Positions 16,205 to 24,455 are shown, numbered from the stretch's first letter. The stretch is 64,000 bases of DNA from JBMOGA01 sp049318625 (GCA_049318625.1 JBMOGA010000009.1:39286-103285), one strand, 5' to 3'. Program-made: numbers and translations. Notes: generated from the letters alone by a model not told the origin.

Positions 16205-17644
16205 TCAGACCGCCATCGGTGCGCCGTGGTCGTCGATAAAGGCGATGCGGACCATGTTGGTGGTGCCGGGCGAGCCCAGCGGCACGCCGGCGATGATCAG
16301 GATCCCTTCGCCCGCCTTGGCGAAGCCTTCGTCGAAGGCGATCCGGCAAGCCTTGCGAACCATGTCGGCGAGGTTCTCAGGATCACCCGTCAGCACGGAG
16401 TGCATGCCCCAGACCATGGCCAGCTTGCGGCCGGTGGTCAGCACCGGTGTGAGGCCGATAACGGCCAGGTTCGATCGCTCGCGGGCGACGCGCAGCGCGG
16501 TCGACCCGGTTGCCGTGAAGCAGATGATCGCCGAGAGCTTCACGGTGTCGGCGATGGCGTGGGCGGCGGCGGCGATGGCGTCTGCGGCGGTCGCCTGTGG
16601 TGGCGTCTGTGTTGCGTGAACGAGGCGATCGTAGCTGGGGTCACGCTCGGCCTCGTAGGCGATGCGGTTCATCATGTCGACCGCTTCGACTGGATACTGA
16701 CCGACGGCCGACTCGGCCGACAGCATGATCGCATCGGCGCCGTCGTAGACGGCCGTGGCGACGTCCGAAACCTCCGCGCGGGTCGGCATCGGCGACGTGA
16801 TCATGCTTTCCAGCATCTGGGTGGCGACCACGACCGGCTTGCCGGCGGCGCGCGCCTTGCGGGTGATCTCCTTCTGAAGGCCCGGGACGCGCTCGACCGG
16901 CATTTCGACGCCGAGATCGCCGCGGGCGACCATGACGCCGTCCACGGCCGCGATGATCTCGTCGAGGTCGGTGATGGCGGACGGCTTCTCGATCTTCGCC
17001 ATGATGGCCGCGCCCTGGCCGATGATCTGGCGCGCCATGCGGACGTCTTCGGCCCGCTGCACGAACGACAGAGCGACCCAGTCAACGCCGAGGCGGAGGG
17101 CGAAGTCGAGATCCTCCTTGTCCTTTTCCGTGAGCGGGGTGATGGGCAGGATGGTGTCCGGTGTGGCGATGCCCTTGCGGCTGGCCAGCGGTCCACCCTG
17201 GATGACCTCGGTGGTGATCACGTCCGCCGTGCGCTCGAGCACCCGCAGTCGCAGCTTGCCGTCGTCGAGCAGCATGTTGTGGCCGGGATCGACGGACTCG
17301 AAGAACTGCGGATGCGGCAGGAATACCCGCTCGGCGGTGCCGGGACTCTGCTGGCGATCGAGGCGGAACGTGGCACCGGTGGCGATGGAGACCTTGCCGC
17401 CTTCGAACTCGCCGAGCCGGAACTTCGGACCCTGCAGGTCGGCGAGAATGCCGATCGGGCGGCGGAACTTCAGTTCCGCGTTGCGTACCGTGGTGTGCAG
17501 CTTCCTGGCGACGTCGTGCGTCGAGTGGCTCATGTTGATGCGGAAGACGTCGACGCCCGCCTCGAACAATCGCTCCAGCATTTCCGGTGGCGAAGATGCG
17601 GGGCCGAGGGTGGCCACGATCTTCACGCGTCTGTTCCGCCTCAT
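16205..17644 (-). CDS. pyk: Pyruvate kinase
   Basis: The 479-residue glycolytic enzyme converts phosphoenolpyruvate and ADP to pyruvate and ATP. It shows the N-terminal RRVKIVATLGPASSPPEML, the active-site lysine region MAKIEKPSAI, the metal-binding MVARGDLGVEMP and the family segment VVVATQMLESMI. Its ATG overlaps the DUF1036 stop by ATGA, so it is translated as the third gene of an operon with glycerate kinase and DUF1036. Glycerate kinase feeds 2- or 3-phosphoglycerate into the same lower-glycolytic route. Confidence 0.97.
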   Translation of the reverse strand: MRRNRRVKIVATLGPASSPPEMLERLFEAGVDVFRINMSHSTHDVARKLHTTVRNAELKFRRPIGILADLQGPKFRLGEFEGGKVSIATGATFRLDRQQSPGTAERVFLPHPQFFESVDPGHNMLLDDGKLRLRVLERTADVITTEVIQGGPLASRKGIATPDTILPITPLTEKDKEDLDFALRLGVDWVALSFVQRAEDVRMARQIIGQGAAIMAKIEKPSAITDLDEIIAAVDGVMVARGDLGVEMPVERVPGLQKEITRKARAAGKPVVVATQMLESMITSPMPTRAEVSDVATAVYDGADAIMLSAESAVGQYPVEAVDMMNRIAYEAERDPSYDRLVHATQTPPQATAADAIAAAAHAIADTVKLSAIICFTATGSTALRVARERSNLAVIGLTPVLTTGRKLAMVWGMHSVLTGDPENLADMVRKACRIAFDEGFAKAGEGILIIAGVPLGSPGTTNMVRIAFIDDHGAPMAV

Positions 17645-18123
17645 CGTTGCCGGCCTCCCTGATCATCCGGGTCGGCGAGGCGGATGGTCCATTCCCGGGC
17701 ATCGCCCGTGTCCACCTCGAAGAATCCGGTTCGTTTATAGCCACGTTTAGGGCAGTCCTGTACGCCTCGAATGAGAAAAGATCGATCGCCGGTGCACATG
17801 AAGCTCGTGCCGGCCCATTCGCCCCCACGGTCGTAGTCGACAGCGTGGACGTAAACGAATCGGCTCGGCATCTGGCCGTTCAGCAATGTCTCGCACGATT
17901 GTGACGCGACGTTCCACCAGCCTTCGGTGGCCCAGCCTTTGGCATCACGGTAGCCGATGGCGATGCCGACGCGTGCCGAGGTCTGATTGCAGATTCGCAG
18001 ATCGGCCAACGCCGGCTCGGTCGTCGCCAAGGCGCCGAGCGCGAGGCCACTCGCGACAAGGACTACGCCAGGGGAGGTTCGGTTCGGCATCGGCTTTGGG
18101 GGGCTCGGGTCAGAGAATGGCAT
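17641..18123 (-). CDS. DUF1036 domain secreted protein
   Basis: This protein of up to 160 residues has an N-terminal signal peptide (VVLVASGLALGALATTEPALA, cut near ALA-DLR) and a DUF1036 domain with LRICNQTSARVGIAIGYRD and GWWNVASQSCETLL. Four cysteines in the mature part suggest two disulfides. Its function is unknown; a periplasmic location is likely. Two starts are possible: ATG 18123, which overlaps the glycerate kinase stop as TGATG and suggests coupling, and ATG 18090, which gives a cleaner signal peptide. Neither has a clear ribosome-binding site. It lies between glycerate kinase and pyk, an order common in Rhizobiales. Confidence 0.82.
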   Translation of the reverse strand: MPFSDPSPPKPMPNRTSPGVVLVASGLALGALATTEPALADLRICNQTSARVGIAIGYRDAKGWATEGWWNVASQSCETLLNGQMPSRFVYVHAVDYDRGGEWAGTSFMCTGDRSFLIRGVQDCPKRGYKRTGFFEVDTGDAREWTIRLADPDDQGGRQR

Positions 18124-19421
18124 CAGGGGTCGACGAGCACGCAGCGGAAGTCGTTGACGTTGGTCTGCGTCCCGCCACGCTGAACGAGCCCGCCCGCCGC
18201 GCGGAAGAACCCCGTGGAATCGTTGTTTGCCAGGAACTTGACCGCATCGAGGCCTTGCGATGCGGCGCGTGCGAGGGTGTCGGGCAGGACGACGGCGCCG
18301 GCCGGGTCGTCGGCATTGCCGCCGCCGCCGTCGATGCCGTCGGTGTCGGCGGCGATCGCGGCGATGCCGGGTGTGCCGGCAAGTGCGATCGCCAGGGCGA
18401 GCGCGTACTCCTGATTGGGCCCTCCGGCACCGGTGCCGCGCACCGTCACGGTGAGTTCGCCGCCGGACAGGATAGCGATGCGCTCGCCCTTCAATCGGGC
18501 ATCCCGGGCCATGGCCGCATGGGCGGCGCCCGTGTCGCGGGCCTCGCCCTCGAGCGCGTCGCCGAGCACGACCGGGCGATAACCGAGAGCACGGACCGCC
18601 TCGGCGGCGGCTTCGAGCGAGGCCTGCGGGGCGGCGACCAGGGTGAAGGTCTGGCCGGCAAGGGCCGGGGCCCCGGGCTTCAGCGTTTCATTGGCGGGAT
18701 CGGCGAGGGCGGCGGCGACCTCCGGGGGAGGCGAAACGCCGTAACGGGTGAGCACGTCGCGGGCATCGGCGAGGGTCGTCGGATCGGGCACGGTCGGGCC
18801 GGAACCGATGCTGGCCGGCTCGTCGCCCGGTACATCGGAGATGGCGAGCGTGATCAGACGGGCACCGCTCGCGGCGACGGCGGCTGCGAGTTTGCCGCCC
18901 TTGATGCGGGAGATGTGTTTGCGCACCGTATTGATCTCACCGATGCGCGCGCCGCACTTCAAGAGCTGCCGCGTCAGCGTCTGCTTGGCATCGACCGAGA
19001 CGGTCGGGACCGGTGCCATCAACAGGGCAGATGCGCCACCGGACAGGAGCACGAGCACCAGCGTGTCGGCGCCGGCGGTGGCCGCGAGAGCCAGGGCGCG
19101 CCGGGCGGCCTCGATGCTCCCGGCGTCCGGTACGGGGTGGCCGGCCTCGATCAGCCCAAGGCGCGCGAGTGGCAGCCCGGAGCCGTGGCGGGTTACCACG
19201 AAACCCTGGAATCGATCGGGGGAGAGAGCGCCGTAGCGCGCCTCGGCCGCTTGGGCCATCGCGGCGGCGGCTTTGCCTGCGCCGATGACGAGCAGGCGCT
19301 GACCCGCGGTCAGGGTCGGCAGATGGCTCGGCAGGCACTGACGCGGATGGGCCCGCGCGACGGCGAGGTCGTAGAGCTTCTCCAGCACGGCCCGCGTGCC
19401 GTCCGGCCGGTCCGAGCCCAT
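18123..19421 (-). CDS. Glycerate kinase, MOFRL type (GckA/TtuD)
   Basis: The 432-residue protein is a glycerate 2-kinase of the MOFRL family, sometimes annotated as hydroxypyruvate reductase TtuD. It carries LLVIGAGKAAAAMAQAAEAR near residue 45, VLLSGGASALL near 125 and the C-terminal MOFRL signature SGGELTVTVRGTGAGGPNQE with DTDGIDGGG. The reaction makes 2-phosphoglycerate, fitting its place in one operon with pyruvate kinase. Its stop overlaps the possible DUF1036 start. It is the first gene of the operon, divergent from an N-formylglutamate amidohydrolase. Confidence 0.9.
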   Translation of the reverse strand: MGSDRPDGTRAVLEKLYDLAVARAHPRQCLPSHLPTLTAGQRLLVIGAGKAAAAMAQAAEARYGALSPDRFQGFVVTRHGSGLPLARLGLIEAGHPVPDAGSIEAARRALALAATAGADTLVLVLLSGGASALLMAPVPTVSVDAKQTLTRQLLKCGARIGEINTVRKHISRIKGGKLAAAVAASGARLITLAISDVPGDEPASIGSGPTVPDPTTLADARDVLTRYGVSPPPEVAAALADPANETLKPGAPALAGQTFTLVAAPQASLEAAAEAVRALGYRPVVLGDALEGEARDTGAAHAAMARDARLKGERIAILSGGELTVTVRGTGAGGPNQEYALALAIALAGTPGIAAIAADTDGIDGGGGNADDPAGAVVLPDTLARAASQGLDAVKFLANNDSTGFFRAAGGLVQRGGTQTNVNDFRCVLVDP

Positions 19422-19508
19422 CGCTACCTCCCGGTTCGTCTTGTTGGTTCGGGTTTGCGGGATCGAGGGGGGCGCGTCAAGCTTCTGTCACGGGGCGCGC
19501 GATCGAGA

Positions 19509-19537
19509 CTTCACGGCTCGGCCGGGCACGCTATAAT
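19509..19537 (+). promoter_or_regulatory. Candidate promoter at the very start of the N-formylglutamate amidohydrolase gene
   Basis: CTTCAC (19509-19514), a 17-base spacer and a perfect TATAAT (19532-19537) form a strong promoter. The predicted start of transcription, 19544, falls on the first base of the likely GTG start codon. Confidence 0.5.
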
Positions 19538-19543
19538 TTGCCG

Positions 19544-20377
19544 GTGTCCGATTCCGCACCGCATCCGATCGTCCCCGACGAGACCGCCGACTGCTACACC
19601 GTTCTCTCTGGACGGGCGAATGGCGGGCTGTTGGTTCTGTGCGATCACGCCAGCAATGCGTTCCCGCCGGGTTATGGCACGCTCGGTCTGCCGGCCGAGC
19701 AACTCGCGCGGCACATCGCCTACGACATCGGCGCCGCCGGCGTGACGCGGGCGCTCAGTGCGCAACTCGGAGTACCGGCGGTGCTGACGCATTATTCGCG
19801 TCTGCTCATCGATCCCAATCGCGGGATGGACGACCCGACCTTGATCATGCGGCTTTCCGACGGCGCGATCGTGCCGGGCAACCGCCATCTCGACGCGGCC
19901 GAGCGAGAGAAGCGCATCCGGCTCTATTACACGCCGTATCATCAGGCGATCGACCGGGTGATCGATCGCGCGCTCGCGGTGTCGGCCGTGCCGGCGCTGC
20001 TGTCGATCCACTCGTTCACCGAGATGTGGAAGGGGGTGCCGCGGCCGTGGCACGCGGCGGTGCTGTGGGACCGCGATCCTCGCCTCGCCCGCCCGCTTAT
20101 TGCCGCGCTCGAGGCGGAAGGCGACTTGGTCGTCGGCGACAACGAACCCTACCATGGCCGTCTCGAAGGCGACTGCATGTGGCAGCACGGAACCGGCCGA
20201 GGGCTGGCGCACGCCATCATCGAGATCCGGCAGGACCTTATCCGCGACGCGGCCGGGCAAGCAGCCTGGGCGGCGCGTCTCGCGCGCATCATGGCGCGGC
20301 TGATGGCTGATCCCGCAATCGCGGCCGGCCTCGGCACCATTGAGACGGCGGGGGCCGCAACACATATGGTGGCGTGA
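19544..20377 (+). CDS. N-formylglutamate amidohydrolase family protein (copy 1)
   Basis: The 277-residue zinc hydrolase family splits N-formylglutamate, the last step of one histidine degradation route. It has LLVLCDHASNAFP (zinc ligand His and Asp), HYSRLLIDPNRG, LLSIHSFTEMW and a C-terminal HAIIEIRQDLI. GTG 19544 is the first reasonable start (TTG 19538 is in frame too). No ribosome-binding site is possible if transcription starts at 19544, which suggests a leaderless message. A second, more distant copy lies at 23.0 kb. No other hut genes are nearby, so the true substrate is open. Confidence 0.85.
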   Translation: MSDSAPHPIVPDETADCYTVLSGRANGGLLVLCDHASNAFPPGYGTLGLPAEQLARHIAYDIGAAGVTRALSAQLGVPAVLTHYSRLLIDPNRGMDDPTLIMRLSDGAIVPGNRHLDAAEREKRIRLYYTPYHQAIDRVIDRALAVSAVPALLSIHSFTEMWKGVPRPWHAAVLWDRDPRLARPLIAALEAEGDLVVGDNEPYHGRLEGDCMWQHGTGRGLAHAIIEIRQDLIRDAAGQAAWAARLARIMARLMADPAIAAGLGTIETAGAATHMVA

Positions 20378-20397
20378 GTCCAACCCGGAGCCCGGCC

Positions 20398-20715
20398 ATG
20401 AGCAACCTGCCGACGATCGACGACAAGACCCGTGTCGAACTGGAGGCGGCGGCGTTTCGTGCGCTGGTCACGCACCTGCGGTCGCGGGGGGACGTGCAGA
20501 ACATCGATCTGATGAACCTTGCCGGGTTCTGTCGGAATTGCCTCGCCAACTGGTATCAGGCGGCTGCCAACGACAAGGGCATAGCGCTCGACAAGGAGGG
20601 GGCCCGCGAGATCGTCTACGGCATGCCCTACAAGGACTGGCAGGCCCAGCATCAGCGCGAGGCCTCGGCGGACAAGCTCGCCACCTTCGAGAAAGCACGA
20701 CCGCGCGATCATTGA
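20398..20715 (+). CDS. DUF1244 domain protein
   Basis: The 105-residue protein matches DUF1244, small cytosolic proteins of alpha- and gammaproteobacteria. The hallmark is VQNIDLMNLAGFCRNCLANW, with a CxxC pair that could bind a metal, followed by YGMPYKDWQAQHQ. Function is unknown. ATG 20398 has GGAG upstream and lies 20 bases after the amidohydrolase stop, so both are probably co-transcribed. The next gene, gapR, follows after about 200 bases. Confidence 0.88.
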   Translation: MSNLPTIDDKTRVELEAAAFRALVTHLRSRGDVQNIDLMNLAGFCRNCLANWYQAAANDKGIALDKEGAREIVYGMPYKDWQAQHQREASADKLATFEKARPRDH

Positions 20716-20913
20716 GCCGGTGCCGGGTCCGCGGTCGTAACCGGGGATAAAACCCGAAAGCGTCACCGGCTTTCCTTGAAGACGCCCGATGCCGGTCCTA
20801 GCGTTCGGATCCGCATGGTGTTGCGGTGGCGGCCTTCGACCATTGGGGGGAGCAGGGCCGCCGGCCGACCGGCAACCGCCACGCTCTCCAACCGAAGAAG
20901 GGGCTCACGCACG

Positions 20914-21198
20914 ATGACCACTCTCCAGCAATCGGCACAGGCGCATCTTCGCCAGATGGTCGAGCAGATCGAGCGGTTGGAAGAGGAAAAGAAGGCGCTG
21001 GCCGGCGATATCCGTGACAAGTATGCGGAGGCCAAGGCGGTCGGCTTCGACGTGAAGGTACTTCGCCAGGTCATCAGGCTCAGGAAGAAGAGCCAGACCG
21101 ACCGGCAGGAGGAAGAGGCCGTGTTGACGACCTACCTCCACGCGCTCGGCATGCTGGACGACGGCGTGCCGCAGCCGATGATGGATGCGGCGGAGTAG
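20914..21198 (+). CDS. gapR: DUF2312 protein, GapR-type nucleoid-associated protein
   Basis: The 94-residue protein matches DUF2312, the family of Caulobacter GapR, which binds overtwisted AT-rich DNA ahead of polymerases and supports topoisomerase action. It has an N-terminal coiled-coil (QMVEQIERLEEEKKALAGDI) and the signature EAKAVGFDVKVLRQVIRLRK. ATG 20914 is used because the conserved region begins just after it and AAGGGG lies about 10 bases upstream; the longer frame is arginine-rich and unlike the family. It follows DUF1244, an order common in Rhizobiales. Confidence 0.85.
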   Translation: MTTLQQSAQAHLRQMVEQIERLEEEKKALAGDIRDKYAEAKAVGFDVKVLRQVIRLRKKSQTDRQEEEAVLTTYLHALGMLDDGVPQPMMDAAE

Positions 21199-21219
21199 CT
21201 GCCGCCCCATCGGCTCGGT

Positions 21220-21876
21220 TCAGATGCCCTGCCCTTCGACCTCGCGGCCGAGTTCCTGGATGGCCTGCTCGGCCGGCTGCCAGAAGGGGTGGACCTCGAT
21301 CAGCTTCTTGTAGACGGCATAGGCGGATTTCTTGTCGCCCATTTCCTTGAGGATCTGGGCCAGTCCGTCGAGCGCCTTGAAATGGCTGGGGTCCAAGGCC
21401 AGCACCCGGCGCAAGTCGCCCATGGCGAGGCCGACGTCCTTGCGCAGGTAGTGCACGTAGGCGCGGCGATTCCAGCCTTCGGCGTAGTCGGGGGCAAGCT
21501 CGACCACCGTATTGAGCAGGGTCACGGCGAGTTCGAGGCGCTTCTCGTTCGCCGCGTTGACGGCGCGCTCCATCAGAACGGACACGGTATCGCTGCCGGA
21601 CGTCAGCCAGATGCGCTCGATGGCCAAGGCGGCCTTGGAGGCTGCTTCGTTGTCCAAAGCGCCTGCGAGCTGGGCGTAGAGATCCTGGAGCTTCCGGGCG
21701 CGCTTACGCGGCGAATCCGGCGTGCTGGATCCCGGTGCGCGTTCCTTGCGCGCTTCCGGATCCTGGCCCACGTCTGGGGGAGCGAGCTGAGCACCGGCAG
21801 ACGGTGTCAGCAACACGAAAAAGGCCGCCAGCAGAAGCGCGCGGCCCTTAATCGAGGTCTGGTGGCGTTGATCCAT
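21220..21876 (-). CDS. Secreted tetratricopeptide-repeat protein
   Basis: The 218-residue protein begins with a signal peptide (ALLLAAFFVLLTPSAGAQ) and, after a charged linker, carries about three TPR units between residues 90 and 205 (for example LELAVTLLNTVVELAPDYAE and MGDLRRVLALDPSHFKALDG). TPRs bind partner proteins, and the signal points to the periplasm. The partner is unknown. It is convergent with gapR and follows rpmJ on the same strand with 67 bases between them. Confidence 0.8.
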   Translation of the reverse strand: MDQRHQTSIKGRALLLAAFFVLLTPSAGAQLAPPDVGQDPEARKERAPGSSTPDSPRKRARKLQDLYAQLAGALDNEAASKAALAIERIWLTSGSDTVSVLMERAVNAANEKRLELAVTLLNTVVELAPDYAEGWNRRAYVHYLRKDVGLAMGDLRRVLALDPSHFKALDGLAQILKEMGDKKSAYAVYKKLIEVHPFWQPAEQAIQELGREVEGQGI

Positions 21877-21917
21877 ACGACCAGCTTAATCGGGCCGGCC
21901 GCGGGGTCAATGGCCGA

Positions 21918-21936
21918 CGGGACGAAAAACGTCCCG
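21918..21936 (-). terminator. Small hairpin after rpmJ
   Basis: A 7-bp stem with a 5-nt loop (arms 21918-21924 and 21930-21936) lies just after the rpmJ stop. No T run follows the stem on the minus strand, so it is a weak terminator at best. Confidence 0.35.
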
Positions 21937-21943
21937 CACGTCT

Positions 21944-22069
21944 TCAGCCCTGGCGGGCCTTGAAGCGGCGCATCGTCTTGTTGATGACGTAAACGCGGCC
22001 CTTGCGACGCACAACGCGATTATCGCGATGGCGCGAGCGCAGCGACTTCAGGGAATTCTTCACTTTCAT
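21944..22069 (-). CDS. rpmJ: 50S ribosomal protein L36
   Basis: The 41-residue protein is L36 of the large subunit, in the longer form without the four zinc-binding cysteines (MKVKNSLKSLRSRHRDNRVV, then INKTMRRFKARQG). It is rich in Lys and Arg, as expected for rRNA binding. ATG 22069 gives exactly the family N-terminus. The gene stands alone, away from the main ribosomal operon, and directly follows tRNA-Val on the same strand. Confidence 0.95.
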   Translation of the reverse strand: MKVKNSLKSLRSRHRDNRVVRRKGRVYVINKTMRRFKARQG

Positions 22070-22110
22070 CGTTCGAACTCGTCGTTGTCTTGGTCTGCGG
22101 TCGCAATAGG

Positions 22111-22185
22111 TGGTGGGCGCGACAGGGATCGAACCTGTGACCCCTACCATGTCAAGGTAGTGCTCTACCGCTGAGCTACGCGCCC
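22111..22185 (-). tRNA. tRNA-Val (anticodon GAC)
   Basis: On the minus strand 75 nt fold into a full cloverleaf. The acceptor GGGCGCG pairs with CGCGCCC. The D arm carries AGCTCAGCGGTAGAGC. The anticodon stem CTACC/GGTAG encloses TTGACAT with anticodon GAC. The T arm contains GGTTCGATCC. The discriminator is A and CCA is encoded. It reads GUC (and GUU) valine codons. Confidence 0.96.
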
Positions 22186-22301
22186 CGGCGCCTCGCGGCG
22201 CGAACAGGAGGCAGTCCTATACTGGCATCACCGGAGGCGCGCAAGCGGGCAATTGTCGAAATCGCCGGGATAGCGTGGCACCCCGGCGCGGAAGCGACAA
22301 T

Positions 22302-22688
22302 TCAGGCGGTGAGCAGGCGGTCGACCTCGTTGACGAGGTCGCGCAGATGGAAGGGTTTCGACAGGACTTTCGCCTCGCGGGCGGCGGCAACGTCCGTATT
22401 GAGAATGACGGCCGCGAAGCCTGTGATGAACATGATCTTCAGCTCGGGGTCGACCTCACTGGCGCGCCGTGCCAGTTCGATGCCGTCCATGCGTGGCATC
22501 ACGATATCGGTCAGCAGCAGTGTGAACGGCTCCTGCAGGAGGCGGGCATAAGCCTCCTCGCCATTGTCGAAGGCGATCACCTCGTAGCCTGCCTTGTCGA
22601 GGGCACGCTCCAGAAAACCGCGCATCGAATCGTCGTCCTCGGCCAGGAGGATCCGCCGCATCGGCATACGCTTGGGCTCGATTGTCAT
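22302..22688 (-). CDS. cpdR: Single-domain response regulator CpdR
   Basis: The 128-residue protein is a stand-alone receiver domain with acidic pocket LLAEDDDSM, phospho-acceptor Asp61 in LLLTDIVMPRMDG, and Lys in LSKPFHLRDLVNEV. It closely resembles Caulobacter CpdR, which in its unphosphorylated form recruits ClpXP to the cell pole and primes it for CtrA and other substrates. The start could be residue 1, 8 or 10 (MRRILLAED is the conserved beginning); none has a good ribosome-binding site. It is divergent from an N-formylglutamate amidohydrolase, as in other Rhizobiales. Its partner rcdA is at 10.4 kb. Confidence 0.85.
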   Translation of the reverse strand: MTIEPKRMPMRRILLAEDDDSMRGFLERALDKAGYEVIAFDNGEEAYARLLQEPFTLLLTDIVMPRMDGIELARRASEVDPELKIMFITGFAAVILNTDVAAAREAKVLSKPFHLRDLVNEVDRLLTA

Positions 22689-22997
22689 GCGTCACGCTTC
22701 ACTTGACTGATAGCCGCCGACGCGGCTCCTGCACGGTATTAGGCGGCATTCTGGTAAAGGTGCCGTGAACACTGCGACCGTAACAGGACGTGATCACGGC
22801 ATCCAGACGAATCGCCGTGCAACCCACGTCCGCAGTTAACGCAAGTGTCGCACGGTGCCCGGCACACCAAATTTGGGCCTCCGGTCCGCCGCGTGCCCGA
22901 CGTTTCTTCGGGAACGTCGCTTCGGTGTTCTGGACTTCGCGGCCGGTCATCGGCAATGTCGCGCATCGATGTGACGATTTGCTGGTCCACTGCCTTC

Positions 22998-23900
22998 ATG
23001 ACGCGTCGCGAGCGAGATGCCATCCTGGCCGAACTGACGCCATCCCATACGGTGGACAGCCCGGTCGTGCTCGGCGCCCCGTTCGTGCTGTGCTCCCCAC
23101 ATTCCGGCCGCCATTACCCGTCGGTTCTGCTCGAGGCCTCTCGGCTCGATCCGCTGGCGCTGCGCAAGTCGGAGGATTGCCTCGTCGATGAACTGTTCGC
23201 CGGCGCGGCTTCGCTCGGCGCGCCGCTGATCGCCGCGCGCTTTCCGCGGGCCTATCTCGACGTCAATCGGGAGCCCTACGAGCTCGACCCGCAGCTGTTC
23301 ATCGAGCGCCCGCCGGCCTATGCCAATACGCAATCGCTGCGTGTGGCGGGTGGCCTTGGCACGATCGCCCGCATCGTATCGGAGAGCGAGGAGATCTATC
23401 TGCGGCGCTTGCCGATCTCGGTTGCGTTCGAGCGCATCGACCGGCTTTACAAGCCGTTCCACGAGGAGTTGGCGCGACTGATCGAGCGGACCCGGTCGGT
23501 GTTCGGCCACGCCATCCTGATCGATTGCCACTCGATGCCGTCGGCGTCGATGAGCCAGCCCGGCAGCGGGCCACGCCCCGATATCGTGATCGGCGACCGC
23601 TTCGGTGCGTCGTGTCATGCGCGCCTCACCCGGATGGCGCGCGAGCTGCTGGTCCAGCAGGGTTTCCAGGTCCAGCTCAACCGCCCCTATGCGGGCGGGT
23701 TCATCACCGAGCACTATGGGCGGCCGTCGACCGGCGTGCAGGCTCTGCAGATCGAGATCAACCGCGCGCTCTATATCGACGAGGCGACACTCGCCCCGCA
23801 TGCCGGTTTCGTGCGGCTGCAGCAGGCGCTGACGCAGTTCCTCGATCGGCTGTTCCGCGAGTGGACCGATCTCATCAAGCCGCGCGCCGCTGCCGAATAG
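22998..23900 (+). CDS. N-formylglutamate amidohydrolase family protein (copy 2)
   Basis: The 300-residue protein has FVLCSPHSGRHYP (zinc ligand region), YLDVNREPYELDP, ILIDCHSMPS and a C-terminal ALQIEINRALYID. It is a different branch from the copy at 19.5 kb: the first motif reads SPHSGR instead of DHASN. Start 22998 (MTRRERD) is chosen by family likeness; in-frame ATGs at 22845 and 22956 extend into sequence without family likeness. The neighbours are cpdR (divergent), then the small RNAs and a HisN-like phosphatase. Function beyond the family is not shown. Confidence 0.85.
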   Translation: MTRRERDAILAELTPSHTVDSPVVLGAPFVLCSPHSGRHYPSVLLEASRLDPLALRKSEDCLVDELFAGAASLGAPLIAARFPRAYLDVNREPYELDPQLFIERPPAYANTQSLRVAGGLGTIARIVSESEEIYLRRLPISVAFERIDRLYKPFHEELARLIERTRSVFGHAILIDCHSMPSASMSQPGSGPRPDIVIGDRFGASCHARLTRMARELLVQQGFQVQLNRPYAGGFITEHYGRPSTGVQALQIEINRALYIDEATLAPHAGFVRLQQALTQFLDRLFREWTDLIKPRAAAE

Positions 23901-23914
23901 AGACCCCAGAAAAG

Positions 23915-23997
23915 AAAAAAGGCCGTCCACGAGGGACGGCCAAGTCTAGGGAGGAAACGCCCAAGGAGGGCAGTGATCAGGCAAGGCCCGATCACAT
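23915..23997 (-). ncRNA. suhB/MmgR-type small RNA, copy 1
   Basis: On the minus strand about 83 nt form a 5' hairpin (GTGATC/GATCAC, 23973-23978 with 23990-23995), then GCCCTCCTTGGGCG, a single-stranded TTTCCTCCCTAGA, and an 8-bp terminator stem (23921-23941) with six T residues (23920-23915). A promoter CTTGCA (24032-24027), 17-base spacer, ATACTC (24009-24004) predicts a start at about 23997. The C/U-rich segments look like anti-Shine-Dalgarno loops. It resembles the suhB/alpha-r8 (MmgR) RNA family from memory. Confidence 0.78.
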
Positions 23998-24132
23998 GAC
24001 TAAGAGTATGCTGCGACGCACAAGATTGCAAGCCCCCCCGAAAGGGGTGCCGATCACGATCCCGCGACATGTCCCGAAATGTTCGGCGCGGACCGCAGGA
24101 GCCTGATTTGCGGCCTCCAGAGCCCAAAAAAG

Positions 24133-24226
24133 AAAAGGGGCCGTCCGGGATGCCGGACGGCCCAAGTCTAGGGAGGAAACGCCCAAGGAGGGCTGCAACA
24201 GACAAGCGAGGCTCATCAATGTCGCA
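24133..24226 (-). ncRNA. suhB/MmgR-type small RNA, copy 2
   Basis: The 30-nt core next to the terminator (24164-24193) is identical to copy 1 and contains GGGCGTTTCCTCCCTAGA. The terminator stem is 11 bp (24138-24148 with 24153-24163), followed by a T-rich run on the minus strand. A promoter TTGCGA (24261-24256), 17-base spacer, TACATA (24238-24233) predicts a start near 24226. The 5' hairpin is weaker here (GCGA/TCGC). The start position is uncertain by several bases. Confidence 0.75.
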
Positions 24227-24380
24227 CTGCAATATGTAAGTGGGCCCTCCCTGTCTCGCAACTGCGAATTTTGCAAAGCTGCACAAACCGGCAGTCGGGT
24301 CTTGCTGGTCAAGGAATGAGCAGCCTTGGGGGTCTCGCCTGCGAATCGGGCGCGGGAGACTTCGGCAACCTGCCGAAAAC

Positions 24381-24455
24381 AAAAAGGCCGTTCGCGAGGA
24401 ACGGCCAAGTCTAGGGAGGAAACGCCCATAAGGGCCATGGCAGGAACTGCCATAG
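24381..24455 (-). ncRNA. suhB/MmgR-type small RNA, copy 3
   Basis: This copy keeps the core GGGCGTTTCCTCCCTAGA and the terminator (8-bp stem, 24386-24406, then five T residues). Its 5' hairpin is ATGGCA/TGCCAT (24437-24442 with 24448-24453). The small GCCC/GGGC stem is retained but its loop reads TTAT instead of TCCTT, so one anti-SD motif is lost. A weaker promoter, CTTGCT (24490-24485), 17-base spacer, TCATTT, is possible. It lies closest to the HisN-like gene, on the opposite strand. Confidence 0.72.
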
